Below, piece after piece: positions 44,721-52,793 of a stretch of 64,000 nt of DNA (its first letter is position 1; the number at the start of each line of letters is the position of its first letter). Below the pieces are notes generated by a model. That model was not told where the DNA came from. It ran no database searches and was given only the letters and a program-made list of their open reading frames with translations. The stretch spans positions 38,520-102,519 of the forward strand of contig DVGT01000073.1 in assembly GCA_018712555.1 (NCBI GenBank), in the 5' to 3' direction. Origin of the DNA: Faecimorpha stercoravium. Its GTDB lineage: Bacteria; Bacillota; Clostridia; Lachnospirales; Bianqueaceae. Position numbers and translations under genes: made by a program.

Positions 44721-44925
44721 CTTCGGAGTTTGACGCCCTTTGGCGGCAAACTCGGGGCGCGGCTCAGTCTCTACGGCCTAAGAAACTGTCAGGCCGCCAC
44801 CACCCCTTGCAACTTCTTCGGAGTTTGACGCCCTTTGGCGGCAAACTCGGGGCGCGGCGCATTTGCTGTAGCATAGACAACCGTCATGCCGCGCCTATTA
44901 TATCATGCTTTTTCCGAAAAGTAAA
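44721..44925 (-). promoter_or_regulatory. Promoter and tandem two-hairpin leader elements of dapF
   Basis: Minus-strand TTTACT (44920-44925), 17 bp, extended -10 TGATATAAT (TATAAT at 44897-44902). Copy 1: hairpin 1 GGCGCGGC (44888-44895) with GCCGCGCC (44851-44858), hairpin 2 GAGTTTG/CAAACTC (44821-44848), then CTCCGAAG. Copy 2 (44721-44800) repeats both hairpins, and its hairpin 2 is identical. The remaining bases of the 44655-45068 gap hold the dapF ribosome site and the hsp20 terminator, with no gene. Confidence 0.65.
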
Positions 44926-45002
44926 TGTGCGGCCCAACTCCACTTACTGATACTCCTTTTCTCCATGCCGCATTCCCCGTTGAAATTTCCAGATGGAGAC
45001 AT

Positions 45003-45052
45003 AAAAAAAGCGCTGCCATACCAGCGCTTCATCGCTCTAATATGGCAACGCT
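45003..45052 (-). terminator. Rho-independent terminator of hsp20
   Basis: AGCGTTGCCATA pairs with TATGGCAGCGCT (one G-T pair) and is followed on the minus strand by seven T. Confidence 0.85.
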
Positions 45053-45068
45053 CGTTTCGCTTTTGAGC

Positions 45069-45512
45069 TTACTCAATAGCAATATACTTCTTGGTTTCTA
45101 CCTGTTGCTGATCCTTCTTCGGAATCGAAAGCTTCAGGATTCCATCCTCAAACTTCGCAGTGATATCCTGCTCCGTCACGTTGTCTCCTACATAGAAGCT
45201 ACGGCTGCAAGCACCACTGAAACGTTCCTGACGAATATACTGACCCTTCTTATCGTCTTCTTTCTTCTCCACACCCTTGGCTGCGGAGATCGTCAGATAG
45301 CCATTCTCTACCTGCGCCTTAATATCTTCTTTCTTAAAGCCCGGCAGATCCACGTCCAACTCATAGCTGGTATCCGTCTCTCGGATATCCGTACGCATCA
45401 GGTTCTTCGCATGCTTGCCAAAGACCGGATTGTGACTTCCAAAGAAATCTCTCTCTGACGGAAAATCAAACCAATCATCTAATAAACTCTCTCCAAAAAT
45501 ACTCGGTAACAT
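45069..45512 (-). CDS. hsp20: Small heat shock protein, Hsp20 family
   Basis: A 147-residue alpha-crystallin-type chaperone. N-terminal MLPSIFGESLLDDWFDFPSE is followed by the crystallin domain (about 45-135) with DLPGFKKEDIKAQVENGYLTI and a C-terminal GILKLSIPK. It holds unfolding proteins under stress without ATP. The ATG follows TGGAGG. Promoter and CIRCE operator overlap upstream, so it should be repressed by HrcA, which is not in the window. Confidence 0.94.
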   Translation of the reverse strand: MLPSIFGESLLDDWFDFPSERDFFGSHNPVFGKHAKNLMRTDIRETDTSYELDVDLPGFKKEDIKAQVENGYLTISAAKGVEKKEDDKKGQYIRQERFSGACSRSFYVGDNVTEQDITAKFEDGILKLSIPKKDQQQVETKKYIAIE

Positions 45513-45604
45513 ATGTCATTCCTCCATTGAATTTACGTGTAAGGCCTTGATATCGGAGATGCTCTCCGGACTCCGGGACCTTCCCTTTCCCTTCATCTGC
45601 TACT

Positions 45605-45646
45605 ATTATACACCCATTATTAGCACTGTCAATAGGCGAGTGCTAA
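45605..45646 (-). promoter_or_regulatory. CIRCE operator and promoter of hsp20
   Basis: TTAGCACTG (45620-45628), nine bases, GAGTGCTAA (45638-45646): the HrcA operator CIRCE with one mismatch. Minus-strand TTGACA (45627-45632) and TATAAT (45605-45610) with a 16-bp spacer overlap it, so HrcA binding would block polymerase. Confidence 0.9.
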
Positions 45647-45668
45647 TATTCACAATTGTTTAACAGTT

Positions 45669-46370
45669 TTAATAATCTGTTAAAGTTTTCAGACGATTCC
45701 ACAGCCAATCCATTCCTGCCATGACCCTGCCGGCCGGATCATTAAAATGTCCTCCGTCCTGCCAGACCAGTGTATTCTCTCGGATCAGCGGGTCTTCCTG
45801 CTGCCATTCCGCCATCTGTCGCGTACAATCCCCCACACGCTGCATGTAAGAATTCTTTGTCTTCTCTTCTTTCCTGCCCAGACTTAGATAAGAGATACTC
45901 GGTCGCTTCGTTCTATGTGTTTTTGCATACTCCATCCAGCCGGCAAACCATAGAGATCCCGAACAGGAAGCACAACCATCGAACAGGCCACTTTCATAAA
46001 AAGACCATAAGGCGAATAGACCTGCCAGCGAATAGCCTGCGATCATCCTGGCCCGCACTGCATACGCCTGATCCGCCCAGGGAATCAGCTCCTCCGTCAG
46101 CCACTGCAATGTCCATCTTCCCTTTCCTCCGAAGCTGCTTCCGTCCCTATAGATTTTTTCCATAGGCCAAGGAGAATATGCATCATTCCAGTCCGATACT
46201 TGGAACGCGATGAGAAGACCCGGCGCTCCTTTTTTGTATCGTTTCTCCAATCGTTGAAACAGCACGTCCTCCTGTTCCCCGCCAGCCAGAATGAGCAGCG
46301 GAACCTCCTTTAAGGCGCCATCCGGTTCCCATACGCTGCATCGCATCCCTTTCCATGTAAAATCCTTCAT
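45669..46370 (-). CDS. Putative esterase (alpha/beta-hydrolase)
   Basis: A 233-residue protein with the nucleophile elbow AGYSLAGLFALW (S in GYSLAG) and a C-terminal QDGGHFND with the likely catalytic histidine; the pattern resembles the enterobactin-esterase/feruloyl-esterase group. There is no signal peptide, so it acts in the cytoplasm. The ATG at 46370 follows AAAGGAAGAAG; the frame is open 13 codons upstream. It lies downstream of the methyltransferase with repeat element B in between, so co-transcription is doubtful because that element has a terminator. Confidence 0.72.
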   Translation of the reverse strand: MKDFTWKGMRCSVWEPDGALKEVPLLILAGGEQEDVLFQRLEKRYKKGAPGLLIAFQVSDWNDAYSPWPMEKIYRDGSSFGGKGRWTLQWLTEELIPWADQAYAVRARMIAGYSLAGLFALWSFYESGLFDGCASCSGSLWFAGWMEYAKTHRTKRPSISYLSLGRKEEKTKNSYMQRVGDCTRQMAEWQQEDPLIRENTLVWQDGGHFNDPAGRVMAGMDWLWNRLKTLTDY

Positions 46371-46397
46371 GATCTTCTTCCTTTCTATCTGACAAAT

Positions 46398-46748
46398 GGG
46401 CCATTGCAAAATAGATGAGAAATCATATGAAGCAATAGCTTTTTTAAGTTAAAAGCAGAGTCTGGAACAAAGCGGATGATTTTGCGACATCCTCATTCCT
46501 GTATGAGCGATGTAACATTTTCTCTGCCAGAGTAATGAGAAAAACCCCGGATTTCTCATTGGTCTTGAAGTGATGTAACAATTCTCCAGCTAAACCAATG
46601 AAAAACTATGGACTGTGAAATCGTAATGCTCTTATGGAATGTCTTGGAAACGAAAAAGGAGTCCGTGTATTTACGGAACTCCTTAGGAGATCGTACTCTT
46701 TCATCCTGTGCAAATGATAAGACATCGTAGGCATTTTGCAACGGTCCC
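46398..46748 (-). mobile_element. Non-autonomous element with terminal inverted repeats, copy B
   Basis: A 351-bp element bounded by GGGCCATTGCAAAAT (46398-46412) and ATTTTGCAACGGTCCC (46733-46748). Read on the minus strand its first 120 bases align closely with copy A, including the terminator hairpin; the rest has more and more diverged CATTA/TAATG units. It starts three bases after the methyltransferase stop. It contains no gene and fills most of the 46371-46751 gap. Confidence 0.78.
46653..46682 (-). terminator. Terminator hairpin inside element copy B
   Basis: On the minus strand GGAGTTCCGT and ACGGACTCC are followed by TTTTT, in sense with the methyltransferase gene just upstream. Confidence 0.75.
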
Positions 46749-46751
46749 CGA

Positions 46752-47504
46752 TCATTTTCGCGCTGCCAACATAAAACGATGAATCCTTCCCTCGATGTCT
46801 CCCTTTTTCTCCAGGATTTCCTGAGCCCGATACAGCTCTTTTCTACACCGCTCTACTGAAAATCCGGGAAACTCCCAGGAGATTACATGCGCAAACCAGA
46901 CCAGAGCGCCTACGTCGAAAAAACGTATCGGACGCATCGTTTCGCCCTGCTCCAAAATCTGAAACCCTGCCTTTTCAAACGCCTTCCGGCAGTTACGCAG
47001 ATTCCATCCCGGATACGGCTTTTCCACACCAGGAAGCAGGAGTTCTACCAGCTCCCGATCATTATCCTCTCCCACCTGTTGGGTAAGAAAAATCCCGCCT
47101 GGCCGAAGTACTCTCTGGATTTCCCTGACTTCAAAACTTCCGTGACGATTCAAGATGATGTCCATACTGCCATCTGCAAAGGGCAATGGTTCCCCCTCCT
47201 GCCATTCTCGCACATCGATTCCCAGTGGAGAAAGCGTCTTGCGGCATAGCTCCAGATTCGGCGCATAGCCCTCCGTTACGCTGGTAAGTTCGTACGGATG
47301 TCCTATGCTCCGCAAAAATTCTCCACCGCCAGTATCCATATCCAGCAATCGATCCTCCGGCCTTACATACTTCTGTACCAGCGTTTTATAATCCCAGGGC
47401 AAGTCATCCTCTTCCTGATATCGTTCTTCTATATGGGAGAAGTCCCATCCATGAATCTGCGCGATGGACTCCTCATACAACCATTGTGTTTCCAGATCCT
47501 TCAT
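46752..47504 (-). CDS. Class I SAM-dependent methyltransferase
   Basis: A 250-residue methyltransferase. Motif I is LLDMDTGGGEFLRSIG (about 54-69); the acidic end of motif II and the GSMDIILNRHGSFEVREIQRVLRPGGIFLTQQVG stretch follow. Substrates of this group cannot be read from the sequence. It is the last of a run of genes on this strand behind the rhamnosidase cluster, with a 175-base gap upstream that has no clear promoter. Element copy B abuts its stop codon. Confidence 0.82.
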   Translation of the reverse strand: MKDLETQWLYEESIAQIHGWDFSHIEERYQEEDDLPWDYKTLVQKYVRPEDRLLDMDTGGGEFLRSIGHPYELTSVTEGYAPNLELCRKTLSPLGIDVREWQEGEPLPFADGSMDIILNRHGSFEVREIQRVLRPGGIFLTQQVGEDNDRELVELLLPGVEKPYPGWNLRNCRKAFEKAGFQILEQGETMRPIRFFDVGALVWFAHVISWEFPGFSVERCRKELYRAQEILEKKGDIEGRIHRFMLAARK

Positions 47505-47679
47505 CCTATACTGCTCCTTTCTCGCTGTTTTCGTGAAAATGGCGCAGTACCTGTCGTAACCCTCATACTCGACGCAGTGGTTATCCGTGGTGCTGCGCCG
47601 AGCCTCTACCTCGATATCGCATGCTTCATGCCCCTCCTTTTTTGACCTGCCATCATTGTATCATCTTCCCATTCTGCTG

Positions 47680-48720
47680 TCAATCCTGCGTCAGGCAGGC
47701 CAGTATCGTCTGCGCATAGATCCTGACCAGAAAATCATTGGGGTGGTTGATTCCATTTCCTGTCATATCCTCGAATCGTTTTCTGGACAACAAATAGACG
47801 CTCATCCCCGTCATATCTGCCACGCCTACCCCAGGATAACCACTTGCCAAATGCCGCAGGCTCCACACATACTCTGGCTGATACCGCGTCCATCCTGCAC
47901 CGTCTGGATTCGGCAGCATCGTACTCACGAGCAGAAATTCTGTCCGCGGCAGATTCCTCCGTGTGGACGCGATGATCTGTTCAATCTGTTCTTCATATTT
48001 CCTGGGGTGTACGCCATCATTCATGCCAAACCCCAAAATGACTAAGTCCGGCTTATACGGCAGAATCCGCTCTTCTACCTGTCTTTCTCCCCATTCTGCT
48101 GTCTTGCCCCCAACAGCCCGGTTCACGCCTTCTATAGGACATCCATATTTGTGATGCAACATTCGCGTAAGAATCTCCGAAAGAATCGGCATATACGGAG
48201 GAACCTTCCAATGACCGCTGGCATCGCACCCCTCCATAATACTATCCCCCAGATAGACAATCGTCACCGGTTCCTTCTGCTTCCATTTTCCCGAAAGACC
48301 TGGCAGCCGATATAACTGTCCTTCCGGTATCGGCCCCCGCCACCGATCCTGATGTGTATAGGTGACGCATACCTGGTGGGCTGCATAGATGTCCCCGCGG
48401 TCATAACGAATATACCGTCCCGCTTCTGCCAGACTGGCAATGGGGACTTCCGTTCCGTGTGGGGGATAAAATTCCTCGTATCCCCAGCACGGAATTCTCG
48501 ATTCCTCCGTCCGAAACAGATATCCCCCGTTCAGGATATAATCTTTCCCTTCTTCATACGTCACCTTTTGATCCGAAGAACGCACCTCCAGAATTTTTTC
48601 CGGTATATAGAGAAGAGGGGCCGCAGATACGACCCCATCCTGTCCCTGTATGTACATGATGCTTTCTTCATGAACGATATTTCCACTCCATATCGGCTGC
48701 ATGTACTCCTCTGTTTTCAT
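47680..48720 (-). CDS. SGNH/GDSL-type hydrolase, probable carbohydrate esterase
   Basis: A 346-residue protein without signal peptide: an N-terminal beta-rich domain (about 1-140) and an SGNH esterase domain with block I IVYLGDSIMEG (catalytic Ser), block III GFGMNDG and block V GINHPNDF with the Asp/His pair. The family removes acetyl groups from sugars. It overlaps the RpiB-like gene by 4 bases and lies behind GH78, which suggests deacetylation of imported rhamnogalacturonan pieces. The exact substrate is inferred. Confidence 0.8.
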   Translation of the reverse strand: MKTEEYMQPIWSGNIVHEESIMYIQGQDGVVSAAPLLYIPEKILEVRSSDQKVTYEEGKDYILNGGYLFRTEESRIPCWGYEEFYPPHGTEVPIASLAEAGRYIRYDRGDIYAAHQVCVTYTHQDRWRGPIPEGQLYRLPGLSGKWKQKEPVTIVYLGDSIMEGCDASGHWKVPPYMPILSEILTRMLHHKYGCPIEGVNRAVGGKTAEWGERQVEERILPYKPDLVILGFGMNDGVHPRKYEEQIEQIIASTRRNLPRTEFLLVSTMLPNPDGAGWTRYQPEYVWSLRHLASGYPGVGVADMTGMSVYLLSRKRFEDMTGNGINHPNDFLVRIYAQTILACLTQD

Positions 48721-49289
48721 TCCTCCGGCTTCTCCTCCAACTGCAGCGGAAAATCTCCCAGATGCTCTACTTTAAATCCGTTTTTCTTATACGTCTCATA
48801 ATCAAAGGCCTCCAGCTCGTCAATCGCCAGTTTATGAAACTCATAAAAGTTATGCCACCACTCGTATCCACTGCCCAGCTCTGCATTCAGGTAAGCATCC
48901 GCAATATCGCATCCCATCTGCGGCGCTACATAGAACGCTCCCATCGCCAGCACGTTCACTCCATTGCCCGTAATTGCCCGTAACGCTGCCGGTACGCTCT
49001 CTACGACGCCCGCATGTACATGGGGACACTTACTGGCCGCGATGTGAATCCCCATGCCCGTTCCGCAGAAGATCAGAGCCCGTTCAAATTCTCCCTCTGC
49101 AATCATACTGCCTACACGTAGTCCCACGCGATGAAACATCATCTCCGTGTCTTCCGTATCAGGATCTGTCACACCTACGTCAGTGATCTTCCAGCCCTTC
49201 CGTTTCAAATGAGCAACAACCGCCTCTTTTAACGGATACCCTGCAAAATCCGCTCCTACCAACAAATACTTCTCCTTGACTGTTTTCAT
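48717..49289 (-). CDS. RpiB/LacAB-family sugar-phosphate isomerase
   Basis: A 190-residue protein. GADFAGYPLKEAVVAHL and FCGTGMGIHIAASKCPHVHAG match the ribose-5-phosphate isomerase B / galactose-6-phosphate isomerase fold, including the phosphate and active-site loop. It is longer than RpiB (about 150) through a C-terminal extension of about 40 residues. It lies between GH78 and the esterase and overlaps the latter by 4 bases (ATGA), so it is part of the operon and probably isomerises a sugar phosphate or aldose/ketose from the imported glycan rather than ribose-5-phosphate. Confidence 0.82.
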   Translation of the reverse strand: MKTVKEKYLLVGADFAGYPLKEAVVAHLKRKGWKITDVGVTDPDTEDTEMMFHRVGLRVGSMIAEGEFERALIFCGTGMGIHIAASKCPHVHAGVVESVPAALRAITGNGVNVLAMGAFYVAPQMGCDIADAYLNAELGSGYEWWHNFYEFHKLAIDELEAFDYETYKKNGFKVEHLGDFPLQLEEKPEE

Positions 49290-49309
49290 AATTCTGCTCT
49301 CCTTTCAAT

Positions 49310-51871
49310 TTATGCCTCTTCTAAGGGCTCACAATAATGATGAAATCCACTTCCGATTTCTTCTTCCTTTCCGGCAAACACCACCGATGCTTTCATTCCA
49401 AACGGGATCGTCACGTATAAATGTGCATTTCCATACCGTTTTACCCATCGTACCGTGATATCCCCCATGGGGGTCTCTACGGTGGCCTGAGCCGATGATA
49501 GATTTTTCGGCATATAGGGTCTGATCCGTGCTTTTCTCCACCCCGCTTCCACGGGTCTGATTCCTGCCAGATACGCGTAGAACCAGTAATCTACCGCTCC
49601 ATACATGGGATGATTATGAGAATTCATCGTCGGGTTTTTCTTCAGCTCAAACCGTTCCCATATCGTGGTCGCTTCCTGTTGAATCATGTATCCAAAGGAT
49701 GGATAATCCTCTTTCACCAACAGATGCCACGCCTCTTCCAGATATCCATACTGACTCAATACTTCCAGCATATAGCGTGTACACAGATTGCCCGTGGTGA
49801 ACTGATAATTCCTCTCCACCAGATCATTCCGCAGACGTTCGGCAGCCTTCTGTCTTCCGTCCTCCGGCAGGATTCCCAGCCACAGCGCAAAGGCCTGACA
49901 GCCTTCGGAGCCCGTTCCTACACGAGCAGTTTCCTCGTCATACCAATGACATAAAAAGGCGTCTCGAATCGCATTCGCACGGCTCTGGAAGTTTTTCTGA
50001 TCCTCTTCTTTGCCCAGCGCTTCTGCGAATTTTGCTAAAAGAACATTGTTCAGATAATGATACCCTGTGGACATGAGTTCCCCTGGCGTGACCTCCGACG
50101 CCGCCCATTCGCTGCCTTTACAGGCATATTCTGGAGCCGCCCAGTCTCCATAATAGCTGTACTGTACGATATGACCTTCCGAACGGCTTTCCAGGTAATC
50201 ATCCCATGCCCGAAACGCTTCATATCCTTCTCGAAGGATCTCCGTGTTTCCGGTCTGCATCCAGGCCTCCTTGGCCGCAATCAGAAACGATGAACAGACA
50301 GGATCCGCTGGTCGGCCGCCAAATGCAAAGGGCGCCGTACATGTAATCTCGCCATCTTGTCCCTGTACATCCATCAAATCCCGCACTACTTTAGGAAATA
50401 TTCTTCCGATCTCAAAGTTATAAGGCGTCGCCTCAAAGCGTACCGTGGCATCATTCATCCACCCCATACGCTCATCCCTCTGCGGGCAATCCGTCAAGAT
50501 ACTGTGCAGATTCGATTTTTCCGTCTGCACTGCATTATGGTGAATCGTATTGATCCATGGATTTCCGCAGCGGAAACTGCTTCTACTTCCGATATCCGTA
50601 TAACGACTAACGGCCCATATATCTTCTTTTTTCAACGGTTCCGACAGTCCTGTAATCTGTGCATACCGGAAGCCATGATATGTAAAACGAGGCTCCCATA
50701 CCGTCAGATCTCTTTCGTCTCCTGATGCGATATACTGATCTACACAAGCAGCATTGCGCAGCGGATCCAAAAATAACGTTCCATCCTCATTCAGAAATTC
50801 CATATGTGAAATCGTGATCTTCTGTCCCGCGGAAAGATGTGACGGCAAACGCAATCGACAGACCCCCGCAATATTCTGCCCGAAGTCCACACTCCATACG
50901 CCCGGCTGAATCATACTTACGGAGATGGCCGAATAGATTTCCTGATTCTTGACCGGCTCCAGCGTCTGCGGCATGAGCTTCTGTCCCGGCGCCGGCAGGA
51001 TTCTGACCGGTTTCTCCGCCGGTTTGCCTGCTACACATCCCCAATCCCGCAGCGTATAGGATGCATCGTAAATCTCTCCGTCGAAAATATTGCTGCGGCG
51101 AATGGGACCGTATTGATATCGCCAGCTCGGATCTGTATAGATCCAGCGAACATGTCCCCCTTCATATTCAAGCCGCAATACCGCGGACAGCTGCGTCTCT
51201 CCCACATAGGCCGGTATCATTCCCGTCAGCTTATAGCAGACATTTTCCGGAGCGCGCCATCCGGTGGCCGCCTGAATCGCCAAGCAGTTTTCTCCTTCCT
51301 GGAAATAATCGGCTAATTCCGGAAACACCGCGTAATACGCCCGTTTCTCGTATTCTGAAAAGGCAGGATCCATATAGCGGTCTTCCACTGCCTGTCCATT
51401 CACCACGATCTTCTGATACCCTAATCCGCTGGAAAACAGACAGGCCGAACGCACCTTTCCCTCTACGCGAAATCTCTTTTCAAAATAGACCACGCCATTC
51501 GGCTTAGGCCTCTCTTCTCCTATCCATTGTCCAGGCCACGGATCCAATCTGCCGTAACAGAAACGAATGCTCGTACATTCACTCGGATTGCCATAGACAT
51601 CCTGCACCTCCAGAGACAACGTACAGATCTCACCCGCCTCGAAGGCCTTTCCCTGATACCGGCAGCTTTGTTCCCGGCTTTCTACCCAACCGGTATCCCA
51701 CAACTCTTTTTGTGTATTGGCCACACGGATCCGGTATGCTTTTTGATAATTATCATCTGCCATCCCGGCAACCGCCCAAGTAATGGATGGAGCGAGACTC
51801 TCGATCACACAGCAATCACTCTGCTCCGAAATTCTGCCATTCTCTAATCGGATTCTGTATGGAATATTCAT
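49310..51871 (-). CDS. Alpha-L-rhamnosidase, glycoside hydrolase family 78
   Basis: An 853-residue cytoplasmic GH78 enzyme. N-terminal beta domains (about 1-330) include the carbohydrate-binding region WIGEERPKPNGVVYFEKRFRV. The (alpha/alpha)6 barrel starts at about 410, with the signature TDCPQRDERMGWMNDA carrying catalytic acids. A C-terminal beta domain ends the protein. It releases L-rhamnose from the non-reducing end of oligosaccharides. It is directly behind the importer genes (16 bp), so its substrate should be what that importer brings in. Confidence 0.93.
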   Translation of the reverse strand: MNIPYRIRLENGRISEQSDCCVIESLAPSITWAVAGMADDNYQKAYRIRVANTQKELWDTGWVESREQSCRYQGKAFEAGEICTLSLEVQDVYGNPSECTSIRFCYGRLDPWPGQWIGEERPKPNGVVYFEKRFRVEGKVRSACLFSSGLGYQKIVVNGQAVEDRYMDPAFSEYEKRAYYAVFPELADYFQEGENCLAIQAATGWRAPENVCYKLTGMIPAYVGETQLSAVLRLEYEGGHVRWIYTDPSWRYQYGPIRRSNIFDGEIYDASYTLRDWGCVAGKPAEKPVRILPAPGQKLMPQTLEPVKNQEIYSAISVSMIQPGVWSVDFGQNIAGVCRLRLPSHLSAGQKITISHMEFLNEDGTLFLDPLRNAACVDQYIASGDERDLTVWEPRFTYHGFRYAQITGLSEPLKKEDIWAVSRYTDIGSRSSFRCGNPWINTIHHNAVQTEKSNLHSILTDCPQRDERMGWMNDATVRFEATPYNFEIGRIFPKVVRDLMDVQGQDGEITCTAPFAFGGRPADPVCSSFLIAAKEAWMQTGNTEILREGYEAFRAWDDYLESRSEGHIVQYSYYGDWAAPEYACKGSEWAASEVTPGELMSTGYHYLNNVLLAKFAEALGKEEDQKNFQSRANAIRDAFLCHWYDEETARVGTGSEGCQAFALWLGILPEDGRQKAAERLRNDLVERNYQFTTGNLCTRYMLEVLSQYGYLEEAWHLLVKEDYPSFGYMIQQEATTIWERFELKKNPTMNSHNHPMYGAVDYWFYAYLAGIRPVEAGWRKARIRPYMPKNLSSAQATVETPMGDITVRWVKRYGNAHLYVTIPFGMKASVVFAGKEEEIGSGFHHYCEPLEEA

Positions 51872-51886
51872 CTGTTGTTCCCCCTC

Positions 51887-52783
51887 TTATCCTTTGACAG
51901 CCCCCAGCATGATGCCCTTCACAAAATATTTCTGAATGAACGGATATACCAGCATCAGAGGGACTGTGGAAATGATGATAATTGCATATTTCATCGTTCC
52001 TGCTTCTTTGAGCTTCTTCATGATAGATGCTGCGTCCAACCCATTGACACTCTGATCGATTTTACTGCTGATCAGGATCTCGCGCAGAATATACTGTAAG
52101 GGATACAGTCCTCGATCATTGATATACAGCAACGCTGAAAAGTAATCATTCCAGTGCCCCACCGCATAGTACAGTACCAATACGGCCAACGTCGGCTTTA
52201 CCAAGGGCAAATAGATTTTGAGCAGCATCTGCAGTAAATTCGCGCCATCCAGCATAGCTGCCTCTTCCAGGCTCTTAGGAACCCCATACAGGAAGAAGCT
52301 TCTGAGCAGCAGTACATTGTAGATGGAAATCGCTCCTGGAATGATCATCGCCCAGATCGTATTGGTTAAGCCCAGATCCCGTACCTGTAAAAAGGTAGGA
52401 ACCATTCCGCCGCCAAAATACATGGTGATGACGAAGGCAATCGTCAAAAATTTTCTGGGCATGAAATCCATCCTGGATAAGGGATATGCTGTGATCACGG
52501 TCAGCACCATATTCACAGCTGTACCCAAAATAGTATAGAAAATGGAATTCAGATATCCCCGCCATATTTCGGTATTCTCAAAGGTCATAACATAACCGCC
52601 CGTATGGAAGGACACGGGCCACAGCCATACTTGCCCGCTGGTCACTGCGTTCGGATCGCTGAAAGAGGCTACCACGACAAACCATAATGGCCAGGCAAAA
52701 ATGATAAAGATCAGGATCATGAAAACCATATTGATGCCATTAAAGATACGATCCTGTTTTGTCTCTCGTATTCCTTTTCTCAT
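51887..52783 (-). CDS. Sugar ABC transporter permease (LplC/YtcP type)
   Basis: A 298-residue CUT1-type permease with six membrane segments and the cytoplasmic EAA loop EEAAMLDGANLLQMLLKIYLPL that docks the ATPase. It ends with the short conserved tail FIQKYFVKGIMLGAVKG. In the family it forms a heterodimer with the gene upstream. No ATPase gene is in the cluster; such systems often borrow a shared MsmX-type ATPase. Confidence 0.92.
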   Translation of the reverse strand: MRKGIRETKQDRIFNGINMVFMILIFIIFAWPLWFVVVASFSDPNAVTSGQVWLWPVSFHTGGYVMTFENTEIWRGYLNSIFYTILGTAVNMVLTVITAYPLSRMDFMPRKFLTIAFVITMYFGGGMVPTFLQVRDLGLTNTIWAMIIPGAISIYNVLLLRSFFLYGVPKSLEEAAMLDGANLLQMLLKIYLPLVKPTLAVLVLYYAVGHWNDYFSALLYINDRGLYPLQYILREILISSKIDQSVNGLDAASIMKKLKEAGTMKYAIIIISTVPLMLVYPFIQKYFVKGIMLGAVKG

Positions 52784-52793
52784 GGGATCCTCC

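Noticed and set aside
45513..45604. RNA thermometer in the hsp20 leader
   Set aside because: A CGGAGA/TCTCCG hairpin is present, but it does not pair with the ribosome site, and CIRCE already explains heat control.
47505..47679. Short open frames (13 and 22 codons) between the SGNH hydrolase and methyltransferase genes
   Set aside because: The 22-codon frame overlaps the methyltransferase start as ATGA, but neither frame has composition or context support, so no gene is called.
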